In this document: positions 1-7,530 of the stretch, piece after piece | How the letters are laid out: each line of letters opens with the position of its first letter | Position numbering within the stretch: the stretch's first letter is position 1 | The notes under the pieces: model-generated | Databases searched by the model: none | What the model saw: only the letters and a program-made list of their open reading frames with translations | Told to the model about the DNA's origin: nothing | Assembly: GCA_035653295.1 (NCBI GenBank) | Contig: DASRCB010000291.1 | Location: 1 to 16,844 of the forward strand | DNA length: 16,844 nucleotides | Source of the DNA: DASRCB01 sp035653295 | GTDB lineage: Bacteria; Acidobacteriota; Terriglobia; Bryobacterales; Bryobacteraceae | Direction of reading: 5' to 3' | Translations under genes and position numbers: made by a program

Positions 1-1689
1 ACCCTCTTCGATGGTGATGTAACGGTCGACGGGGAGGTTGGTCAGCTTCTCGACATGTTTACTCGGCCCGGGCCACTCGATTTCGAGGTAGTCCACCTTC
101 GTGGCGTCGCCGAGGCCGATCACCTCGCGTGGATCGTGCGATGACAAGTAGCTGCCGCCGTTGTTCTTCAGGCGCGAGCGGCGCGTGCTGCCGGCCACCC
201 ATCGAATGCGCGCACCCACCGCATCGCGGTTGCAGGTGACCCCAACCAGTTTGATGCCCAGCCAGTGATTGTTCGCGCCGGCATTGTTCTTCAGCAGCAC
301 CGGCGGGCCCCCGTTGTTGCCAATCAGCACGTCCACGCGCCCGTCGTTGTTGTAGTCGCCGAGGGCGAGGCCGCGCGCCGGAAAACTGCGCGTGAATACC
401 GGGCCCGAGTCCGCGCTGACGTTGACCAGTTTGCCGTTCTCGTTATGAAAAAGCAGCAGCGGCTCCTTGTACTTCACCTGCGCCGAATACTGATCGATCA
501 TGTCGTCCGGATGCCCATTGGCGAGGAACAGGTCGAGCCGGCCGTCGTTGTCGTAATCGAAGAAGCGCAACCCCCAGCCGCTGAGAAGCCTCGTCGAGTT
601 GGCCACGTCGTTGCGGTGGGCGATATCAGTGAAAGACTCGTCGTGGTTGTTGCGGTACAATGAGAACATCTCCTGGTCCACGTTCGCGACAAAGAGATCC
701 TGGTAACCATCGCCATCGACGTCGGCGGCGTCCACGCCCATCCCGCTGCGCGCCTGGCCGTTGTCGCTGTAGGCCACATTCGCTGCCATGGCGACTTCTT
801 CCCAGCGCGTTCGGCCTTGGGCGTCGGGGCCACGATTCATGAACAGGAAATCCTGCACCGTGTCGTTGGCGACGAACAGGTCCATGCGCCCGTCGTTGTT
901 GACATCGGTGGCCACCACGCCAAGGGACTTGCCCAGCGACTTGGCGATATCGGTGCCCCCGCTGACCTCGGTGAAAGTGCCGTCCCCGTTGTTATGGAAC
1001 AGCAGGCTCGCCGTGCCGTTGAATACGCGCGGGATGCAGTAAAAATGCTTGCCCAGCTTGTTGTCGCCGCAGGACATCATGTGCGCGGCGCCGTAATCGA
1101 CAAAGCTGCAAACGAACAGATCGAGGCGGCCGTCGTTGTCGAAGTCGAACCACACCGCGCTCGTGCTCCAGTGATCTTTGAACAATTCGGCGTGGAGCCC
1201 GGCTTTCTCCGCGACGTTGGTGAACGTGCCGTCGCGATTGTTGTGAAACAGCGCGGGCGCGCCGTAGGCGCTGACGAACATGTCCGGGTAGCCGTCATTG
1301 TCGTAGTCGCCCACGGCAACCCCCATCCCAAAACCGCCGAACCCGACCCCGGCCTTGTCCGTGACGTCGGTGAATGTGCCGTCACGATTGTTGCGGTACA
1401 GCGCGCTGCGAATGGGCTTCGGCGGCGTATAGAAGCTGGATTTTCCGTAGTTGACCAGGTAGATATCCATCCACCCGTCGTTGTCGTAATCGAGAAACGC
1501 GCAGCCCGGACCCATGGTTTCCGGCAGGTAGCGCATGGGCGACATGGCGTTGTCGTGCACCCAGGTGATGCCGCTGCTGGATGGCGGGATTTCTTCGAAC
1601 GTCGGCGGTGGGGAACCGGTGCTGGACAACAGACGGGAGGCCCCCAGGCCGCCCAACATGGACAGCACGGCCCGTCGGGTAATGCGCAT
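1..1689 (-). CDS. Secreted FG-GAP/VCBS beta-propeller protein with ASPIC/UnbV domain (CRTAC1-like), C terminus cut by window edge
   Basis: The minus frame from ATG at 1689 stays open for 563 codons to base 1, so the stop lies outside the window. The N terminus MRITRRAVLSMLGG carries a twin-arginine motif (T-R-R-x-V-L) before a short hydrophobic stretch, which suggests Tat export. Seven FG-GAP-type repeats follow, each with a calcium-binding D-x-[DN]-x-D-G core followed by a D-[LIMV] hydrophobic strand. Examples are DYDNDGWMD near residue 67, DYDNDGYPD near 128 and DYNNDGRVD near 445, so a seven-bladed propeller is likely. From about residue 473 (NNHWLGIKL) to about 545 there is an ASPIC/UnbV-type domain ending in YLEIEWPGP. 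The family is abundant in Acidobacteria and Planctomycetes and is thought to act in extracellular binding; no enzymatic activity is known to me. Shine-Dalgarno pairing is weak. A TAAAAT box at 1702-1707 lies very close to the start. Confidence 0.9.
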   Translation of the reverse strand, partial: MRITRRAVLSMLGGLGASRLLSSTGSPPPTFEEIPPSSSGITWVHDNAMSPMRYLPETMGPGCAFLDYDNDGWMDIYLVNYGKSSFYTPPKPIRSALYRNNRDGTFTDVTDKAGVGFGGFGMGVAVGDYDNDGYPDMFVSAYGAPALFHNNRDGTFTNVAEKAGLHAELFKDHWSTSAVWFDFDNDGRLDLFVCSFVDYGAAHMMSCGDNKLGKHFYCIPRVFNGTASLLFHNNGDGTFTEVSGGTDIAKSLGKSLGVVATDVNNDGRMDLFVANDTVQDFLFMNRGPDAQGRTRWEEVAMAANVAYSDNGQARSGMGVDAADVDGDGYQDLFVANVDQEMFSLYRNNHDESFTDIAHRNDVANSTRLLSGWGLRFFDYDNDGRLDLFLANGHPDDMIDQYSAQVKYKEPLLLFHNENGKLVNVSADSGPVFTRSFPARGLALGDYNNDGRVDVLIGNNGGPPVLLKNNAGANNHWLGIKLVGVTCNRDAVGARIRWVAGSTRRSRLKNNGGSYLSSHDPREVIGLGDATKVDYLEIEWPGPSKHVEKLTNLPVDRYITIEEG

Positions 1690-1717
1690 GCGTGTCTTCG
1701 TATTTTAACGAATGGCG

Positions 1718-1730
1718 CGACCTCAGGTCG
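1718..1730. promoter_or_regulatory. 6-bp inverted repeat in the divergent promoter region, candidate operator
   Basis: The sequence CGACCT-C-AGGTCG is a perfect 6-bp inverted repeat around one central base. It lies in the 109-bp gap between the divergent propeller gene and Sec-redoxin gene. On the minus strand it sits just upstream of a TAAAAT -10-like box (1702-1707), where a -35 element would be, so a regulator bound here could affect the propeller gene. I do not recognise the binding family. The site could also be chance in GC-rich DNA. Confidence 0.3.
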
Positions 1731-1798
1731 GGTTTACGGTTCTTTAGGATCTCTTACCAAGGCTTACCCGGCGGGTGCTGGCGAGATCGTCCTAATGA

Positions 1799-2977
1799 TT
1801 GCTCTCCCGCAGAAGATTCGGGTCACTGCTGGCGGGATCTCTGCTCGCTCCGCGCGTGCGCGGTGGCGGCGTCGTACGGAACCCCGCGCTCGAGGACGAC
1901 CTCCAGGCAGGCCCGAAGCCGGGCGAACGCGCGCCAGACTTCGCGCTTCCGGATTCGGAGGGGCGTTCCCGTACGCTCGCCTCACTCATGGGCCCGCGCG
2001 GCCTGGTGCTGGTCTTCTTTCGCTCCGCCGACTGGTGAGTGTACTGCAAAGGGCAACTGGTCCAGTTGCAGGCCGATCTACCCCTTATTCAGAAAGCCGG
2101 ACTTGGACTCGCCGCGGTGAGCTACGACAGTATCGCCGTGCTGCGCGACTTCGCCGCGCGGCGTCACATCACATTTCCTCTGCTGTCAGACCATGACTCG
2201 AAGGTGATCCGAGCCTGGAACATGGTCAACCGTGAGTACCCGCGCGGCGCGCAGCTGAATCTGGCCAACGAGCGGATCGAGCTTTACGCCATGGGAGACG
2301 TCCCGGTGTACGGAGTGGCGTATCCAGGCGTGTTTATCATCGGGCCCGATCGCACAGTGGAATGGCGGCTCGCTTCGGATGCCGCCGAATTTCGCATTAC
2401 CGGCGCATGCATCCTGGCCCGTACCGCGGGCGTGATGCAGGAACGCAGTCCGCTGACCGCTGCCGGGGCGCGCGTCGCGATTGCGACAACTTCCAGCAAT
2501 ACCAGGGCGGGGCTGGGAACTCGATTATCAATCGGGCTGGAGCTGACCATCCCCGCGGGCCTGCACATCTACGGGCCGGATGTCGAGGGCGGTTACAAAG
2601 GACTGGCGTGGAATATGGATGCGTCGCGCTGCTGGGAAGTGGGCCCGCCCGTATATCCGGCGCCGAAAATGATGCACTTCGAAGCGACCGGCGAGACACT
2701 TCCCATCTACGAGGGAACGCTGCGACTGCGCCGTGAGTTCGTTGTCGAGCCGTTCCTGAAGCCGAACGACCCATCGATTTATGAAATCTTCTGCAGCCGC
2801 TGCCTCGACCGGCATCGCCGGCTCACTCCCAGCGGCATGCTCCGCTTTCAGACTTGCAGCGACCGAGTGTGCTTCCCACCGCGGGACATCCCCGTTTCCT
2901 GGAATTTCGATTTTCTCGAACCGGACCTCGAACGGGTGCCCGAGGACCTGCGGCGGGAGTTCGAGATAGATGGATGA
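1799..2977 (+). CDS. Exported selenocysteine-containing redoxin (UxxC) fused to a DsbD-alpha-like domain
   Basis: This is read as one 392-residue protein through an in-frame TGA at codon 80. The start is TTG 1799: a TGA lies directly before it, and the next residues, SRRRFGSLLAG, form a Tat-type signal (S-R-R-x-F). Residues 42-205 form an AhpC/TSA-type redoxin, with GERAPDFALPD, the strand LVLVFFRSADW, then Sec80-V-Y-Cys83-K, and a likely cis-proline at P176 in VAYPGVFIIG. In cysteine homologues the TGA position is the first active-site Cys of SADWCPYCK. Residues about 225-375 resemble the DsbD N-terminal domain (PAGLHIYGP near 254; TCSDRVCFPP with C353 and C358), and C332/C335 form an extra CSRC. 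The likely role is a periplasmic thiol/selenol reductase or peroxidase; the substrate is unknown. The gene is divergent from the propeller gene and ends at a hairpin terminator. The alternative is a nonsense mutation or sequencing error at one base. Confidence 0.82.
2036..2038 (+). other. In-frame TGA predicted to encode selenocysteine (Sec80)
   Basis: TGA follows TGG (W79) and precedes GTG-TAC-TGC (V81, Y82, C83). It is the only stop between 1799 and 2975 in this frame, and domain homology continues on both sides. The codon falls on the resolving or attacking cysteine position of the redoxin CxxC motif, which is the classic location of Sec in bacterial redox selenoproteins. A hairpin of the expected type follows. 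Confidence 0.8.
2053..2069 (+). promoter_or_regulatory. Candidate bacterial SECIS hairpin
   Basis: GCAACTG (2053-2059) pairs perfectly with CAGTTGC (2063-2069), leaving a GTC apical loop (2060-2062). The loop G lies 21 bases after the TGA. From general knowledge of bacterial SECIS elements, the hairpin sits within the coding region just after UGA and carries a G (often GU) at the start of a small apical loop that SelB recognises. The E. coli fdhF loop AGGUCU has its GU at nearly the same distance. Here the context is CUGGUCCAG, which also contains GGUC. A competing 6-bp stem, CTGCAA (2044-2049) with TTGCAG (2066-2071), is also possible. Confidence 0.7.
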
Positions 2978-2982
2978 GACGC

Positions 2983-3012
2983 GAAAGGGGAGCGGTTGCC
3001 CGCTCCCCTTTC
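2983..3012. terminator. Bidirectional hairpin terminator between convergent genes
   Basis: GAAAGGGGAGCG (2983-2994) pairs with CGCTCCCCTTTC (3001-3012) in a perfect 12-bp stem around a 6-base loop. It lies 5 bases after the Sec-redoxin stop and 22 bases beyond the receptor stop on the other strand. The A/T-rich ends of the stem supply a short T run on each strand but no long U tract follows. Its position between two convergent stops makes a shared terminator the natural reading. Confidence 0.75.
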
Positions 3013-3034
3013 AAACTTCAGAGTTAGCCGCTCG

Positions 3035-6000
3035 TCAGAAGTAGAACTTGAAGGCGAGCTGCATGATGCGGTGGCCGACGTAGGTGCTCGTGTACCCGAA
3101 CTGAGGATTACCGATGTTCAGGTGTGGATCGGCATTTTCGAACGACGGAAGCGGGTGATTCAGGAAGTTGTAACCGGAAATCCGGAACTGGATCTTCTTC
3201 TGTTCCGAGATCCGGAAGTCCTTGAACAGGGACAGGTCGTTATTGTAAAACGCCGGTCCATGGATATACGGGAAGATAAAAGCGCCGTTATGCCCGATGG
3301 TAGGCGCCGCGAAGCACGAGCCATTGATGTACTGACCCGATGCCAAACCCTTCCTCGGATCGCACGTCAGGATCGGCTGGACGGTATAATCCGGGGACCC
3401 GGTGATCAGCGAGGCGTTCAGCGGAACACCCGCCGGGATGGTGCCGTTCGGGGTCACGAAAGGCGTGAGGTTGTTGCCCGGGCCGAGATTGAAGTTGGCG
3501 GAGCCAACCGCCTGCAGGTTCGGACCGCTCTGGAACTGCGTGATGCCGGAGACCTGCCAACCATTCACAACCTGCCCAAGGAAGGCATTCTTCACCGGAC
3601 TCCCGAGGCTGATGATGTAGGCGATGTTGAACACGTGCGTGCGGTCGTTGGGCAGGACGCCGTAATCGTTCTTGATGTTGACGGGATCACCTTCGTTTCC
3701 GCCAGCGCCGCCTTCGCCGCGGATGCCGAGGGACTTGCTGAAGGTGTAATTCACGAGGAAGTTGACCCGCCCGGCTTGTTTGTTCCAACTCGCCTGCAGG
3801 GCATTGTAGTTGGAATACATCTTATGGTTCGTTAGTTTGATGGTGCCGTACGTCGGATACGGCCGCAACGGGTTCGCGTTCGGATTCTGGTTGTAGACGC
3901 CGTTGTCGAAGAAATACGAGTAGTTGTTCGCCCACAGCGCTCCGTACGGAAGGAAATTCAGGTTGTAGAGATTATTGTTCCAGTCGCTGAGGTAGTCGCT
4001 TTTCGTCCCGACATACGAAACCTCACCCAGCGATGACCAGGGCATGCGCTCCGAAATCGTGAAGCTGTAGCTCTGGGTCCGGGGTTGCTGGTCGTCTTTC
4101 GGGTCCACGACGTTCAGCCCAGGCGCGGCGAACGAAGCGGACAGAGTTGGGATCTGCGCATACGTCACCGCATTCGGTGTGGTGATACTGAAACAATGAG
4201 GATATGGCGGGCAGGGCTGGCTCAAAGCGTCCGCTCCTGCCTGAACGTTCTGCTCATCGTGGAAGCGGTACATTCCGTAGCCGCCACGGAGGACGGTGCG
4301 GCCGGTTCCAAAGATGTCATACGCGAACCCGACGCGAGGCTCATAGAAGAACGCGCGCGTCGGCGTCCCCGACAGCGGATACGACTTGTTTCGGGAATGC
4401 CACTCCACGCCAGGCAGCAGGGCCGAATTCACGTTCGGGTCGTATAAGGACGGCACCCACGTCGTGAGGCCGTTTCCAGCGAGGTCCTGCCAGCCGCCGA
4501 GATGGGAGAAGCGCATGCCGTAATCGAAGGTGAGGCGGCGGGAGATCTTCCACGAGTCCTGAGCGTAGAATTCGACGTTAGTGAACGCCATGTGGTAGAT
4601 CGGATCACCATTGCTCTCCGTGTACTGAGTGACCCGTCCGGTGAGCATGTCCGCGTATGCGTTGCCGGTGCTGTTTCCACCCCAGTTCGAGAAGATCAGC
4701 TCGCCGGCAGAGTTGTTGCTGGCCGGCTGCTTGTTTTCCGTCCGCTCGGCGTAGAAGCCAAACTTCATCGTGTGCGTGCCCCAGACCTTCGACAGGTTAT
4801 CAGCGAAGGTAGGCAGGGGCTTCAGCGCGTACAGGGACCCGGTTTCAAAGCCGCTGGGCTGGATCAGGTTCGCGACGCCATCGCTCCAACCGGTGATGGA
4901 TGGAATTTCCTTGCCGTAAACGCCCGGCACCTTGAACAGTGTCTGAAAATCGCCGAGGCCCAGCGCCGCCGGCGATTCCTTCTCCGGGTTCTTGAAGTAG
5001 TTGGGCAGGTTCAGGCGCGTCCAGGTGAAGATGAACTCGTTCGTCAACGACGGAGTGAACACGCGGGTCAGGTTCGCGGAAATCGAATCCGACTGGTTCT
5101 TCTCGATCAGCCCGCCGCCGGGATACGGCACCGTCGGATCAGGACGCCACCACAACGTGTCATCCCATTCGTTGGTCTGCCGTTCGCGGTTGTAGCTGAC
5201 AAACAGCTTGGTGTTGTCGCTGATGCTCCAGTCCACGCGCGGGCGGAGTTGGTACGCGTTTGCCGGGCGCGTGCCGGTCTGGATGAAGTTGAAGCCGTTG
5301 TTGGTTTGCGGATTCGCGTTAGGCTCGGGATAGAGATTCATCAGCGCCAGTCCGAGAGGCTGGATCTGGTCCGGGGGAACGATGCCGCCGGGAAACTTCG
5401 GAGCTCCGGTCACGGCGTAGCCCGGGTTGCTCGAGCCCAGATAACTATTCAGATAAGCCTGCGAGAAGTTGCCCTTCCGCATTTCATCCGTGGGCACGAA
5501 AGAGCGGTAGATGCCATTGTCCACCTGCTGGTAGTAGTATTCGTAGCCGAAGAAGAAGAACAGCTTATCGCGGTTGTGATTGAAACCGGTCCCGGGAATG
5601 ATCACCGGGCCGCCAATGTTGCCACCGGGGTAAATGTACTTCGTCTGCGGCCGGGGCGCCAGAGGCTTGCCATCGGCGCCAAGGCCGGCGGCGTTGTTCT
5701 GGGCGTCATTGGCGTTCATGACGTAGTCGCGGAACGAGAGATACGCCTCGCCGTGAAAGTCACGGGTACCGCTCTTGCCGACACCGGAGACGATGATCGG
5801 CCCCTTCTGGACGTCGGCGCCGAAATTCGAGGTCATGACCTTGACTTCCTGGGTCATGTCGTCGTTCATCGTAACCGACTGGCCGCAGTTGCAGCCGGGA
5901 TCGAGGACGTCAGCGCCGTCGGAGGTCACGTTGATCGCGGCCTGACGGGTTCCGTTGCCGGAGAAGCTGCCCGCCGGACCGCCGCCCACTGACTGCGTTT

Positions 6001-6535
6001 CCCCGTTGAATGAGGCCTGGTTCACCACGCCGCCGTTCATCGCGAAGCCGGGCATGATCTTCACCAGTTCCGCGGCGTTGCGGCCCAGCGTAGCCACATT
6101 CTGAATCTCATGCTCGGTGAGTACGTCCGACTTCTCGCCCGAATCGACCGGCGTAATGGTCGCGGCCGCACCGGTGATGGTCACGGTCTCAGTCGCGGCG
6201 CCTACCGCCATCGTGATGTTGGACAGGGTACGCTTGTCGCCGGCGTTCAGGGTAACGCCCTTCTGCTCCCAGCTATTGAACCCCGGAGCACTGACCGCAA
6301 CGGTATAGTTGCTCGGCTGGAGTGCGGTGACCGTAAAGAAGCCTTCACCATTGGTGATCGTTTTCCGGGCTATGCCGTTTGTCTCATTGGTGACCGTCAC
6401 CTGAGCGCCGGGGATGACCGCGCCGGACGAGTCCGAGACGATCCCGGTCAGGGTAGCACTCACGTCCTGAGCGTGCAGTGGCAGCAACAGAAGCGAAGCT
6501 GCTGCGGCCAACAGGGCCGCCTGAAATCTACGCAT
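3035..6535 (-). CDS. TonB-dependent receptor, Oar-like, with N-terminal carboxypeptidase-regulatory domain
   Basis: This 1166-residue outer-membrane protein probably imports or binds large substrates using TonB energy; the ligand cannot be told from sequence. Start ATG 6535 is chosen because GAGGAG lies 6 bases upstream and the next residues, MRRFQAALLAAAASLLLLPL then HAQ, make a standard signal peptide. Residues about 26-105 form a carboxypeptidase-regulatory beta-sandwich (LTGIVSDSSGAVIPGAQVTV, then TNGEGFFTVTALQPSNYTV). A plug region follows (LTEHEIQNVATLGRNAAELV, then KIMPGF), and then a long barrel rich in aromatic and Asn residues. The chain ends AFKFYF, with the terminal Phe typical of outer-membrane barrels. 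The architecture is that of the large receptor families expanded in Acidobacteria. The frame can be extended to 6781, but that part lacks a signal and lies upstream of the predicted promoter. Confidence 0.93.
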   Translation of the reverse strand: MRRFQAALLAAAASLLLLPLHAQDVSATLTGIVSDSSGAVIPGAQVTVTNETNGIARKTITNGEGFFTVTALQPSNYTVAVSAPGFNSWEQKGVTLNAGDKRTLSNITMAVGAATETVTITGAAATITPVDSGEKSDVLTEHEIQNVATLGRNAAELVKIMPGFAMNGGVVNQASFNGETQSVGGGPAGSFSGNGTRQAAINVTSDGADVLDPGCNCGQSVTMNDDMTQEVKVMTSNFGADVQKGPIIVSGVGKSGTRDFHGEAYLSFRDYVMNANDAQNNAAGLGADGKPLAPRPQTKYIYPGGNIGGPVIIPGTGFNHNRDKLFFFFGYEYYYQQVDNGIYRSFVPTDEMRKGNFSQAYLNSYLGSSNPGYAVTGAPKFPGGIVPPDQIQPLGLALMNLYPEPNANPQTNNGFNFIQTGTRPANAYQLRPRVDWSISDNTKLFVSYNRERQTNEWDDTLWWRPDPTVPYPGGGLIEKNQSDSISANLTRVFTPSLTNEFIFTWTRLNLPNYFKNPEKESPAALGLGDFQTLFKVPGVYGKEIPSITGWSDGVANLIQPSGFETGSLYALKPLPTFADNLSKVWGTHTMKFGFYAERTENKQPASNNSAGELIFSNWGGNSTGNAYADMLTGRVTQYTESNGDPIYHMAFTNVEFYAQDSWKISRRLTFDYGMRFSHLGGWQDLAGNGLTTWVPSLYDPNVNSALLPGVEWHSRNKSYPLSGTPTRAFFYEPRVGFAYDIFGTGRTVLRGGYGMYRFHDEQNVQAGADALSQPCPPYPHCFSITTPNAVTYAQIPTLSASFAAPGLNVVDPKDDQQPRTQSYSFTISERMPWSSLGEVSYVGTKSDYLSDWNNNLYNLNFLPYGALWANNYSYFFDNGVYNQNPNANPLRPYPTYGTIKLTNHKMYSNYNALQASWNKQAGRVNFLVNYTFSKSLGIRGEGGAGGNEGDPVNIKNDYGVLPNDRTHVFNIAYIISLGSPVKNAFLGQVVNGWQVSGITQFQSGPNLQAVGSANFNLGPGNNLTPFVTPNGTIPAGVPLNASLITGSPDYTVQPILTCDPRKGLASGQYINGSCFAAPTIGHNGAFIFPYIHGPAFYNNDLSLFKDFRISEQKKIQFRISGYNFLNHPLPSFENADPHLNIGNPQFGYTSTYVGHRIMQLAFKFYF

Positions 6536-6541
6536 GTGGTT

Positions 6542-6547
6542 CTCCTC
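6542..6547 (-). promoter_or_regulatory. Ribosome binding site deciding the receptor start
   Basis: On the minus strand GAGGAG lies 6 bases before ATG 6535. It fixes the receptor start directly in front of the signal peptide and argues against the 82-codon upstream extension. Confidence 0.8.
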
Positions 6548-6671
6548 AAAATCCCAAAGCCTTCGTGCGCCTCGATACACAGAGAGCGCAACCGCGAGTA
6601 GTAGGATTCTATTACGGCAAACCCCAGGAGTCAAGAGGAGAATGGGGCCGGTATCAGCAGCTACGTACCAG

Positions 6672-6700
6672 ATTCTAAAAGCCATATCCTGTTTTGTTAA
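6672..6700 (-). promoter_or_regulatory. Sigma-70-type promoter of the receptor gene
   Basis: On the minus strand TTAACA (6695-6700) and TAGAAT (6672-6677) are separated by exactly 17 bases. Each differs from the consensus hexamer at one position. Transcription would begin near 6665, giving a 5' leader of about 130 bases before ATG 6535. Confidence 0.55.
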
Positions 6701-6942
6701 AGCCCGTGTAACACGTAGCAGACGGTATTCAACGGGTAGACTATGGCTACCGGTGACGTGATGCTGCGTCGTATGGCCCAACAGCCACTGTGTTTTATGA
6801 ATTACTTAAATGCTTCAAAGCAGCTTGTTTTCTTGTTTCACGGGATTCGGTTTCAGCGGAGGCTATGATTTTCTGGAACTGGTCCCCGGCATTCGAAACC
6901 GGTTCGCCCGGAACTGATTCCTGCCAGACAAGCCCTTCCTGC

Positions 6943-6951
6943 TGCTATACT
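6943..6951 (+). promoter_or_regulatory. Extended -10 promoter of the yceD-rpmF-plsX cluster
   Basis: TGC-TATACT matches the extended -10 pattern TGnTATAAT with one mismatch. No good -35 hexamer is visible, which is usual for extended -10 promoters. The start would fall near 6958, giving a leader of about 30 bases with AGGAG at 6977-6981 six bases before GTG 6988. Confidence 0.45.
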
Positions 6952-6987
6952 TGAGTTTTTGCTCCGCCTGCGGAACAGGAGCCCGTC

Positions 6988-7521
6988 GTGTTTTTCAGCG
7001 TAAAAGAACTGGAGCTCCGGAAGGCGCGCTTCAGCGTAGCCGTCCCTCCCGGAGAAATCGATTTCGGCGATAAAGCGCTGCGCCAGGTGACCCCACTCGA
7101 AGCCGAGGGTACGGCCGAGTTGCTGGGCAACACGCTTGGCGAGATCCGTGTGAAGGGTGACATGAGGGTGGAGATGGAGGGCGAATGCGACCGCTGCCTC
7201 GACAAGGCGCGGTTTCCGCTCCAATCCGCCTTCGATCTCTTCTACCGTCCGGCCAAGCTCGGCGAAGGAGGCGAGGAGGTATCCATCTCCCCCGCCGAGA
7301 GCGAGGTCGCTTTTTATGAGGGCGGAGGAATAGAATTGAACGATATCCTGCGGGAGTACGTCCTGCTCTCCTTGCCCATGCAGAAGGTATGCAGCGAGGG
7401 CTGCCTCGGCATCTGTCCGGTTTGCGGCCAGAACCGCAATATCCGGCAGTGCGGCTGCCACGAGGAGCGTGTCGACGACCGCTGGGCCGCGCTGAAGAAC
7501 CTGAAGCAACAACATTCATAA
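6988..7521 (+). CDS. yceD: YceD/DUF177 family protein (23S rRNA accumulation factor)
   Basis: This 177-residue protein belongs to the DUF177 family, which in bacteria and plastids is needed for normal 23S rRNA accumulation and is nearly always encoded next to rpmF. The GTG start is supported by AGGAG six bases upstream. The middle carries GECDRCLD (C67, C70), a conserved feature of the family. The C-terminal part has C135, C139, C143 and C146 (CSEGCLGICPVCGQN), followed by DDRWAALKNLK, the standard family ending. The cysteines could bind zinc. The gap to rpmF is only 9 bases, so the two genes are surely cotranscribed. The N terminus beginning VFFSVKELELRKARF is usual for the family. Confidence 0.93.
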   Translation: MFFSVKELELRKARFSVAVPPGEIDFGDKALRQVTPLEAEGTAELLGNTLGEIRVKGDMRVEMEGECDRCLDKARFPLQSAFDLFYRPAKLGEGGEEVSISPAESEVAFYEGGGIELNDILREYVLLSLPMQKVCSEGCLGICPVCGQNRNIRQCGCHEERVDDRWAALKNLKQQHS

Positions 7522-7530
7522 GGAAAGAAC

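Larger units (their letters stand above)
6536..6987. other. 452-bp divergent intergenic region
   Basis: This gap separates the receptor (leftward) from the yceD cluster (rightward). It holds the receptor ribosome binding site and promoter and an extended -10 promoter for yceD. It also contains small inverted repeats: CGTGT-A-ACACG at 6705-6715, and CTACGT (6661-6666) with ACGTAG (6713-6718), which flank the receptor promoter. GGAACTG occurs twice, near 6874 and 6910. I see no tRNA, no conserved riboswitch fold and no convincing small gene here. Confidence 0.6.

Noticed and set aside
1..1689. Recurring GTCGTTGTCGTAGTC-like DNA motif
   Set aside because: It looked like an interspersed repeat but is simply the reverse complement of codons for the D-Y-D-N-D-G cores of the seven propeller blades.
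817..2196. 459-codon open frame on the plus strand
   Set aside because: It is the exact codon-for-codon antisense of the propeller gene over its first part, giving low-complexity Val/Glu/His-rich peptide, and then crosses the promoter gap. High GC explains the lack of stops.
2039..2977. Separate gene starting at GTG 2039
   Set aside because: The start would fall in the middle of the redoxin active site, without a ribosome site, and would leave the preceding 79 residues as half a fold. Sec read-through explains both halves.
4502..5992. 496-codon open frame on the plus strand
   Set aside because: Antisense shadow of the TonB-dependent receptor, whose signal peptide, domains and terminal Phe are all in the other strand.
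6536..6781. Upstream extension of the TonB-dependent receptor
   Set aside because: The ribosome site and signal peptide support ATG 6535, and the predicted promoter lies within the extension.
6880..6960. Possible tRNA T-loop (GGTTCG near 6901)
   Set aside because: No cloverleaf arms or acceptor stem can be paired around it.
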